Source: Nitrobacter hamburgensis X14
Lineage (GTDB): Bacteria > Pseudomonadota > Alphaproteobacteria > Rhizobiales > Xanthobacteraceae
Length of the DNA: 64,000 nt
Direction: 5' to 3'
Assembly: GCF_000013885.1 (NCBI RefSeq)
Contig: NC_007964.1
Location: forward strand, 2,838,001 to 2,902,000
This document shows, in pieces, positions 58,037 to 64,000 of the stretch; the first letter of the stretch is position 1; each line of letters begins with the position of its first letter. The notes below the pieces were generated by a model. That model was not told the origin of the DNA and did no database searches. It saw only the letters and a program-made list of their open reading frames with translations. Position numbers and translations under genes: made by a program.

Positions 58037-59926
58037 ATGCCCGCTGCCCCCGACGACGCCGTTGCCGATCCGCCGCTGGCCGCCGATTTCGCACCGGCTA
58101 CCGCCGCCGACTGGCGCAAGCTGGTCGATGGCGTCCTGAAAGGCGCGCCCTTTGAGAAGCTGGTCGCCAGGACCTATGACGGTCTCAGGATCGAACCGAT
58201 CTATCCGCGCGCACAGAACGCGCACGCGATCGGCGGTCGCGCTGCAGCAGTGCCATGGCGGATCATGCAGCGGATCGATCATCCCGACGCCGCTCAGGCC
58301 AACGCGCAGGCGCTGCACGACCTCGACAACGGCGCTGGCGGCCTGACGCTGGTGTTCGCTGGCGCCAATGGCGCGCACGGGTTCGGGCTGCCGCCGACCC
58401 CGGAGGCTATCGCGAAAATTCTCGATGGCGTTTTTCTCGACGCAGGCATCTCCATCGCGTTGCAGATCGGCCCGCAGTCGCGGATGGCCGCGATCCATCT
58501 CGCCGATTACGTCAAGGGCAAGGACATCGATCCCGCCGCCTGCGATATCCGCTTCGGTCTCGATCCGCTCGGCGCCTGCGCGGTGTCGGGATCGAGTCCG
58601 TATACGTGGCCCGAAATCATCCCAGTGGTGGCCGGTGCTGCGAACAGTCTCGCCGCCGCGGGCTTCAAGGGTCCCTTCATTGTCGCCGACGGCCGGGTGA
58701 TCCACGACGCCGGCGGATCGGAGGCGCAGGAACTCGCCTTCGTGCTGGCATCGGCGGTCGCATATCTCCGTGGCCTCGAAAGCGCCGGGACCGCGCTCGA
58801 GAATGCGCGCGGCCTGATCTACGCGCGGCTCAGCGCCGACGCCGACCAGTTTCTGACGCTGGCCAAATTCCGCGCGTTGCGGCTGTTGTGGGCGCGGATC
58901 GAGCAGGCTTGCGGCCTCGCGCCAAAGCCGTTGTTCATCGCCGCCGAGACCGCGTGGCGGATGCTGACCCGGCGCGACCCTTACGTGAATATGCTGCGCG
59001 CCACCATCGCCACGTTTTCGGCAGGGCTCGGCGGCGCCGACAGCCTCACCGTGCTGCCGCATACGCTGGCGCTGGGCCTGCCCGACGACTTCGCGCGCCG
59101 CATCGCCCGCAACACGCAGTTCATTCTGCTGGAGGAATCCAGCCTCGCCAAAGTGGCCGATCCGGCGGCAGGTTCAGGCGGCATCGAGACGCTGACGCGG
59201 CAGCTTTGCGAAGCAGCCTGGGCGTTGTTTCAGGAGATAGAGAAAGCAGGTGGGGCGTTCGCGGCGCTGACGCAAAGCCTCATTCAGCGCAATGTTGTCG
59301 CGACTCGCGCGGCGCGCGAGGCCAATGTCGCAAAACGGCGCGACGTGCTCACCGGCGCCAGCGAATTTCCCAACCTGCATGAGAAGCCTCCAGAAGTGCT
59401 GGATGCGAAGCCGGTCATACTCGCGCCCTACGGCGAGACAAAAATCAAATTCGATGCGCTGGCGCCGATGCGGCTCGCCGCACCCTATGAAAAGCTACGC
59501 GACCGCTCCGATGCGATGCTTGCAGCGATCGGCGCGCGGCCGAAAGTCTTTCTCGCCACTCTCGGCACCGCCGCCGACTTTACCGCGCGCGCCACCTTCG
59601 CCCGGAGCTTCTTCGAGACCGGCGGCATCGAGGCGGTCGATCCTCCCTCACCTCTCGACGTAAAGACAGCCGCCCTCGCCGCCGCCTTCAGGGCGTCCGG
59701 CGCACAATTGGTCTGCCTGTGCTCTTCGGACCATGTCTATGCCGATCAGGCGGCCGCCGCGGTGCAGGCCTTTCATGCCGCGGGCGCACGCCATATCTAT
59801 CTGGCAGGGCCGCCGGGAAAGCTGGAAACTGCGCTGCGCTCGGCCGGCGTGCAGGATTTCATCTTCGCGGGCGGCGATGCATTGGCGGTGTTGAGCGACG
59901 CCTGGCGGCGACTGGAGCAACGATGA
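58037..59926 (+). CDS. mutA: Methylmalonyl-CoA mutase small subunit
   Basis: A 629-residue MutA-like subunit. It shares the TIM-barrel of the large subunit (ADWRKLVDGVLKGAPFEKLVARTYDGLRIEPIYPR, RIMQRIDHPDAAQANAQALHDLDNGAGGL, ARNTQFILLEESSLAKVADPAAGSGGIE) and a C-terminal flavodoxin-like domain, but lacks the cobalamin ligand motif DxHxxG, so it does not bind B12. It pairs with ScpA to isomerise methylmalonyl-CoA and succinyl-CoA. ATG 58037 (MPAAPDDA) has GGAGACGAG upstream; TTG at 57992 would add 15 residues. Its stop overlaps the GFA gene start (ATGA). Confidence 0.92.
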   Translation: MPAAPDDAVADPPLAADFAPATAADWRKLVDGVLKGAPFEKLVARTYDGLRIEPIYPRAQNAHAIGGRAAAVPWRIMQRIDHPDAAQANAQALHDLDNGAGGLTLVFAGANGAHGFGLPPTPEAIAKILDGVFLDAGISIALQIGPQSRMAAIHLADYVKGKDIDPAACDIRFGLDPLGACAVSGSSPYTWPEIIPVVAGAANSLAAAGFKGPFIVADGRVIHDAGGSEAQELAFVLASAVAYLRGLESAGTALENARGLIYARLSADADQFLTLAKFRALRLLWARIEQACGLAPKPLFIAAETAWRMLTRRDPYVNMLRATIATFSAGLGGADSLTVLPHTLALGLPDDFARRIARNTQFILLEESSLAKVADPAAGSGGIETLTRQLCEAAWALFQEIEKAGGAFAALTQSLIQRNVVATRAAREANVAKRRDVLTGASEFPNLHEKPPEVLDAKPVILAPYGETKIKFDALAPMRLAAPYEKLRDRSDAMLAAIGARPKVFLATLGTAADFTARATFARSFFETGGIEAVDPPSPLDVKTAALAAAFRASGAQLVCLCSSDHVYADQAAAAVQAFHAAGARHIYLAGPPGKLETALRSAGVQDFIFAGGDALAVLSDAWRRLEQR

Positions 59927-60387
59927 ACGACCACGCAAAACCGTCGCTGACCGGCGGCTGCCAGTGTGGCGCGATCCGCTTCGCGCTGACGGCCCAACCG
60001 GCGTGGATCAGCATCTGCCACTGCCGCATGTGCCAGAAGGCCTCGGGCGCGCCGTTTGCGTCTCTCGCCGATATTCCGCGCGCGAACTTTCGCTGGACCA
60101 GAGGCACGCCGGCGACGTTTCGCTCGTCCTCCATCGCGGAACGCGCTTTCTGCGCCGCCTGCGGCACGCCATTGAGTTTCAGCCGCATCGGCGGCCCGTG
60201 CATCGAGATCATGACCGGCGCTTTCGACCGGCCCGATCTGCTCGTGCCGACCCGGCAATATGGCACCGAGTCCCGGCTCGGCTGGGTCGTGACCATCGTC
60301 AACCTGCCGAGCCATACCACAATCGAAAATTACGGGCCGGAGAAGATGGCGAGCATCATCAGCCATCAGCACCCGGACCACGACTGA
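59923..60387 (+). CDS. GFA family protein (zinc-binding)
   Basis: A 154-residue protein of the GFA (glutathione-dependent formaldehyde-activating enzyme) superfamily. The zinc-binding cysteines are GGCQCGAIRF, CHCRMCQKASGAPF and FCAACGTPLSF. Members bind zinc, and a few activate formaldehyde-glutathione, but most have no known role. It is unusual that it sits between the two subunit genes of methylmalonyl-CoA mutase, overlapping the first by ATGA and ending right at the start of the second (TGA-ATG), so it must be translated with them. Confidence 0.92.
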   Translation: MNDHAKPSLTGGCQCGAIRFALTAQPAWISICHCRMCQKASGAPFASLADIPRANFRWTRGTPATFRSSSIAERAFCAACGTPLSFSRIGGPCIEIMTGAFDRPDLLVPTRQYGTESRLGWVVTIVNLPSHTTIENYGPEKMASIISHQHPDHD

Positions 60388-62550
60388 ATGACGATGACCC
60401 GCATTCCGAATTTCGCCGATGTCGCCTTCGCGCCGGTCGCGGCGCCCGCCGCCGCCGGCAATGCAGAACCGTGGCTGACACCCGAGGGCATCCCGGTCAA
60501 ATCCACCTACGGCGAAACCGACCTCGATGGCATCGACTTCCTCGACAGATGGTCCGGCATCGCGCCTTACTTACGCGGTCCCTACCCGACCATGTATGTC
60601 AACCAGCCCTGGACCATCAGGCAATATGCGGGGTTCTCGACGGCCGAGGATTCCAACGCCTTCTATCGCCGCAACCTCGCCGCCGGCCAGAAGGGACTGT
60701 CGGTCGCGTTCGACCTCGCCACCCATCGCGGCTACGACTCGGATCACCCCCGCGTGTCGGGCGACGTCGGCATGGCGGGCGTCGCTATCGACTCCATCTA
60801 CGACATGCGCACGCTGTTCGCCGGCATCCCGCTCGACCGGATGAGCGTGTCGATGACCATGAACGGCGCGGTGCTGCCGATCCTGGCGCTGTTCGTCGTC
60901 GCCGCCGAGGAACAGGGCGTGCCGCCTTCGAGCCTGTCGGGCACCATCCAGAACGACATTCTCAAAGAATTCATGGTGCGCAACACCTACATCTATCCAC
61001 CTGCACCCTCGATGCGGATCGTCTCCGACATCTTCGCCTACACCTCCCGAAAGATGCCGAAGTTCAACTCCATTTCCGTCTCCGGCTACCACATGCAGGA
61101 AGCCGGCGCGACGCAGGACCTCGAGCTCGCCTATACGCTTGCCGACGGCGTCGAATATGTCCGAGCCGGACTCGCGGCCGGGCTCGATATCGACCGTTTC
61201 GCGCCGCGGCTGTCGTTCTTCTGGGCGACCGGCATGAACTTCTTCATGGAAGTCGCCAAGATGCGCGCCGCGCGGCTGCTGTGGGCCAAGCTCATGAAGC
61301 CCTTCAATCCGAAGAATCCGCGTTCGCTCTCCTTGCGCACCCATTGCCAGACCTCCGGCTGGTCGCTGACCGCGCAGGACGTCTTCAACAACGTGATCCG
61401 CACCGCGATCGAGGCGATGGCGGCGACGCAAGGTCACACCCAGTCGCTGCACACCAACGCGCTCGACGAGGCGCTGGCGCTGCCGACCGACTTCTCCGCC
61501 CGCATCGCCCGCAATACCCAGCTTTTCCTGCAGCACGAGAGCGGCACCACGCGCATCATCGATCCCTGGGGCGGCTCCTATTATGTCGAGCGGCTCACGC
61601 ATGATCTCGCCGTGAAGGCGTGGGGCCATATCCGGGAAGTCGAGGAACTCGGCGGCATGGCCAAAGCCATCGAGGCCGGCATACCGAAGCTACGCATCGA
61701 GGAGGCGGCCGCCAGGACGCAGGCGCGGATCGATGCCGGCAAGCAGGCGGTAATCGGCGTCAACAAATACAGGCCGGAGAACGAGGCGCCGATCGACGTG
61801 CTGAAGGTCGACAATTCGACGGTGCGGCGCTTGCAGATCGACAAGCTGAAACGGTTGCGCAGCGAGCGCAAGCAGGAAGACGTCGATGCCGCCCTCGCGG
61901 CGCTAACGCGCTCGGCCGGCGACGGCAACGGCAACCTGCTGGCGCTCGCCATCGACGCGGCGCGCGCCAAGGCCACCGTGGGCGAAATTTCCGACGCGAT
62001 GGAGAAGGTGTTCGGCCGGCATCGCGCCGAAATCAGATCCATCACCGGGGTTTACAAGCGTGAGGCGGCCGCCATGTCCGACAAGGTTTCGAAAGTGCAG
62101 GCGCTGATCGACGCCTTCGAGGAGGCCGAGGGCCGCCGCCCGCGCATCCTCGTCGCCAAGATCGGCCAGGACGGCCACGACCGCGGCCAGAAGGTGATCG
62201 CGTCCGCCTTCGCCGATATCGGCTTCGACGTCGATATCGGACCGTTGTTTGCAACAGCGGAAGAAGCCGCGCGGCAGGCGGTGGAAAACGACGTGCACAT
62301 CCTTGGCGTGTCCTCGCTCGCCGCCGCGCACTTGACCACCGTGCCGGAATTGAAGGCCGCGCTGAAAAGCCACGGCCGTGACGACATCATGATCATCGTC
62401 GGCGGCGTGGTGCCGCCACAGGACTACGACGCGCTCTATAAGGCCGGCGCCGAAGCGATCTTCCCGCCGGGTACGGTGATCGCCGAGGCGGCGGAAGAAT
62501 TGATCCGCAAGCTCAACGCGCGGCTCGGCCACAACGAGGCGGCGGGGTAG
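60388..62550 (+). CDS. scpA: Methylmalonyl-CoA mutase large subunit
   Basis: A 720-residue AdoCbl-dependent mutase. VAFDLATHRGYDSDHPRVSGDVGMAGVAIDSIYDM is the substrate-binding barrel signature; the C-terminal cobalamin domain has IGQDGHDRGQKVIASAFADIGFDVDIG with the lower-ligand motif Asp595-x-His597-x-x-Gly600. It carries out carbon skeleton rearrangement in propionate metabolism and the ethylmalonyl-CoA pathway. The start ATG follows the GFA stop with no gap. Length matches the family. Confidence 0.97.
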   Translation: MTMTRIPNFADVAFAPVAAPAAAGNAEPWLTPEGIPVKSTYGETDLDGIDFLDRWSGIAPYLRGPYPTMYVNQPWTIRQYAGFSTAEDSNAFYRRNLAAGQKGLSVAFDLATHRGYDSDHPRVSGDVGMAGVAIDSIYDMRTLFAGIPLDRMSVSMTMNGAVLPILALFVVAAEEQGVPPSSLSGTIQNDILKEFMVRNTYIYPPAPSMRIVSDIFAYTSRKMPKFNSISVSGYHMQEAGATQDLELAYTLADGVEYVRAGLAAGLDIDRFAPRLSFFWATGMNFFMEVAKMRAARLLWAKLMKPFNPKNPRSLSLRTHCQTSGWSLTAQDVFNNVIRTAIEAMAATQGHTQSLHTNALDEALALPTDFSARIARNTQLFLQHESGTTRIIDPWGGSYYVERLTHDLAVKAWGHIREVEELGGMAKAIEAGIPKLRIEEAAARTQARIDAGKQAVIGVNKYRPENEAPIDVLKVDNSTVRRLQIDKLKRLRSERKQEDVDAALAALTRSAGDGNGNLLALAIDAARAKATVGEISDAMEKVFGRHRAEIRSITGVYKREAAAMSDKVSKVQALIDAFEEAEGRRPRILVAKIGQDGHDRGQKVIASAFADIGFDVDIGPLFATAEEAARQAVENDVHILGVSSLAAAHLTTVPELKAALKSHGRDDIMIIVGGVVPPQDYDALYKAGAEAIFPPGTVIAEAAEELIRKLNARLGHNEAAG

Positions 62551-62662
62551 CGCGAACTCAGCGCGTTTTCTTCGCCATTTGTGCCACTGCCATGCCCGCG
62601 CTTGTCGCGGGCACCCACGTCTTCGTATGATCCGGGAATCCCGGTCGTGGATGGCCGGGACA

Positions 62663-62778
62663 TAGAGCGGGATGAGGAAAAGTGTGTAGCGGTTTTCCGC
62701 CCGCATCCCGCTCTAAAATATTGGAATCGATCACGTTCATGATTTTGGATCGATTCGATCCAAATCATCGTGATCTAG
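62663..62778. repeat. Palindromic repeat between scpA and the DUF3298 gene
   Basis: Left hairpin AGAGCGGGATG ... CATCCCGCTCT with inner GGAAAA/TTTTCC around GTGTGTAGCG (a variant of the GTGGNNACCG loop). Right part ATGATTTTGGATCG ... CGATCCAAATCAT, ending GATCTAG. It interrupts the mutase operon. Confidence 0.85.
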
Positions 62779-62821
62779 GCGAGCGGAAGCGACGCCGTTC
62801 TTCGAACGGCTATGCCCAGCC

Positions 62822-63652
62822 ATGACGATGAATGGTGCCATGATCAGTCTCACCTCAACTTCAGCGAAATCACTCATCCGACGCGCCCTGTTCGGCGGAC
62901 TCGTGGCGCTTGCGTGCGTCAATGGCAGCCTCGCTGCCGAGCCGAATCCTGACTTCACCGTCAAGACCAAATACATCGACGCCAGCATCACGCTCGACGG
63001 CACGATCCGGGCCAACGCTCCGCTGGCCGACAACCTGCTTGCGGAAGGCAAGCGCTGGATCGAGAAGAACCGCGTGGAGGCCGCGAAGGAATTCAAGACC
63101 GCGCCGGAACTATTCCGCGACGGTCGCGCCTGGGTGTTTGAACGCGGCTACAGCCAGACCGCGAAGGCGGGAGAGCGCTACGTCAGCATCGTGCGCATCG
63201 ACTATGTCTATACCGGCGGGGCGCATCCCAACACCTTCATCGATACCATCCTGTGGGACGATGAGGCGAAGAAGCAGATCAGCGTGCGTCCCTTCTTTAA
63301 GGAAACCGCAGATAATGGCCCGACGCTGAAAGCGCTGCGCGCGGCCGCCATCGCCGCCGTCCAGGCCGAGAAAAAAGAGCGCGGCATCGACGATTCCGGC
63401 ACCATCGACTGGTACAAGGGCGTTGAGCCGACACTGTTGAAAGTCGGCGCGGTATCGCTCGCGCCGTCCACCATCGCCGACAAAAGCGCCGGCCTGAAGT
63501 TTCATTATTCGCCCTACGCGGTCGGACCTTACGCAGAAGGACCATATACCGTGTTCGTGCCGTGGGAGACGTTCAAGGCCTATCTCTCACCGCAGGGCCT
63601 TGCGATCTTCGCCGGCAACCAGCCTTCGGGCGCGAAGCTTGGGCGCCAATGA
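62822..63652 (+). CDS. DUF3298-type secreted protein
   Basis: A 276-residue exported protein. A signal peptide (RRALFGGLVALACVNGSLAA) is followed by DUF4163/DUF3298-like domains: VSIVRIDYVYTGGAHPNTFIDTILWDDEAKKQISVRPFF, then FHYSPYAVGPYAEGPYTVFVPWETFKAYL. The same fold occurs in RsiV-type anti-sigma and lysozyme-binding proteins. Function here unknown. The start could be ATG 62822 or ATG 62840. It lies in the mutase gene cluster and overlaps meaB by ATGA, which is odd for a secreted protein. Confidence 0.82.
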   Translation: MTMNGAMISLTSTSAKSLIRRALFGGLVALACVNGSLAAEPNPDFTVKTKYIDASITLDGTIRANAPLADNLLAEGKRWIEKNRVEAAKEFKTAPELFRDGRAWVFERGYSQTAKAGERYVSIVRIDYVYTGGAHPNTFIDTILWDDEAKKQISVRPFFKETADNGPTLKALRAAAIAAVQAEKKERGIDDSGTIDWYKGVEPTLLKVGAVSLAPSTIADKSAGLKFHYSPYAVGPYAEGPYTVFVPWETFKAYLSPQGLAIFAGNQPSGAKLGRQ

Positions 63653-64000
63653 ACCGCCCGCTTGCAATTCCAGGTCTCGCCGCCGACATCCGCGCCGGCC
63701 GACGCGCGGCGCTGGCGCGCGCCATCACCCTGATCGAGAGCCGCCGCGCCGATCACGAGGCCGCCGCGCGCGAACTGGTGCAGGAACTGCTGCCTGCGAC
63801 CGGCGCCGCCATCCGCGTCGGCATCACCGGCTCGCCCGGCGTCGGCAAGTCCACCACCATCGACGCGCTCGGCATGTACTTGATCGAGCACGGCCACAGT
63901 ATCGCGGTGCTGGCGGTGGACCCGTCCTCGGTGCGCAGCGGCGGCTCGATCCTCGGCGACAAGACGCGGATGGCGCGGCTGTCGGCGGCGGAAGCGGCCT
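63649..64000 (+). CDS. meaB: Methylmalonyl-CoA mutase-associated GTPase MeaB, N-terminal part
   Basis: Runs off the right edge; 117 codons are present. The P-loop is VGITGSPGVGKSTTID (residues 58-72), with an N-terminal helical arm (RAALARAITLIESRRADHEAAARELVQELLP) and AVLAVDPSSVRSGGSILGDKTRM, the switch region of MeaB/ArgK. MeaB is a G-protein chaperone that guards and repairs the mutase cofactor. Its ATG overlaps the stop of the DUF3298 gene (ATGA). Position after scpA fits its job. Confidence 0.95.
   Translation, partial: MNRPLAIPGLAADIRAGRRAALARAITLIESRRADHEAAARELVQELLPATGAAIRVGITGSPGVGKSTTIDALGMYLIEHGHSIAVLAVDPSSVRSGGSILGDKTRMARLSAAEAA

Overview
The window is GC-rich alphaproteobacterial chromosome, most likely from the Bradyrhizobium/Rhodopseudomonas/Nitrobacter group (Bradyrhizobiaceae). 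The pointers are the gene set (Usg family protein, MucR regulator, DUF5330-SufE pair, DnaA-domain-IV-like protein with a DUF6456 partner, Cox-type molybdenum hydroxylase genes), the CIRCE-controlled groESL operon, and many intergenic palindromic repeats. No rRNA, CRISPR array, prophage or plasmid function was seen. It looks like ordinary chromosome with one insertion sequence.

Layout. 1-12 kb: 5' part of cysE, a polytopic membrane protein, an alpha/beta hydrolase, a small zinc-finger protein, an FAD monooxygenase, a lipoprotein, an M29 aminopeptidase, tRNA-Leu(TAA), a kappa-class GST/HCCA isomerase, gpt, a MoaB/CinA-type protein and usg. 12-15 kb: groES-groEL behind a candidate RpoH-type promoter and a CIRCE operator, with a repeat element between the two genes and a strong terminator after groEL. 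15.4-16.7 kb: an intact IS5-type element that landed in the terminal CTAG of a dispersed repeat. 16.8-21.4 kb: two envelope glycosyltransferases, a DUF72 protein and a BcsS-like outer-membrane protein.

21.5-28.2 kb: a minus-strand operon coxG-coxS-coxM-coxD-coxE-xdhC(N)-xdhC(C)-mocA-like. It encodes the small and medium subunits and the maturation machinery of a molybdenum hydroxylase but has no large catalytic (CoxL) subunit. 28.6-35.8 kb: a pcaD-like hydrolase and a complete livHMGF-livK branched-chain amino-acid (or related) ABC transporter. 36-40.6 kb: ccdA, a P1-family aminopeptidase, small secreted and outer-membrane proteins, and rpe. 40.6-43 kb: a cobalamin riboswitch with an apparent Shine-Dalgarno-sequestering hairpin ahead of a BtuB-type TonB receptor. 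43-50 kb: a DivJ-like sensor kinase, DUF5330, sufE, the DnaA-IV-like/DUF6456 pair and mucR. 50-55 kb: an M20 peptidase, a GT87 protein and a HerA-like ATPase. 55.2-57.8 kb: a decayed gene, a DUF4332 protein and folP-folB-folK. 58-64 kb: a methylmalonyl-CoA mutase operon (small subunit, GFA protein, large subunit, DUF3298 protein, meaB cut by the window end). The B12 importer and the B12-dependent mutase make cobalamin a recurring theme.

The most unusual non-coding signal is a set of intergenic palindromes. At least nine sites carry hairpins with a near-constant loop of the form GTGGNNACCG on stems that differ between families but stay complementary, and some copies carry an extra hairpin module with core GGGCTTGACCC that recurs in a separate repeat family. 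All boundaries were read by eye from the sequence. Function names rest on recognised motifs and on memory of protein families, not on searches.
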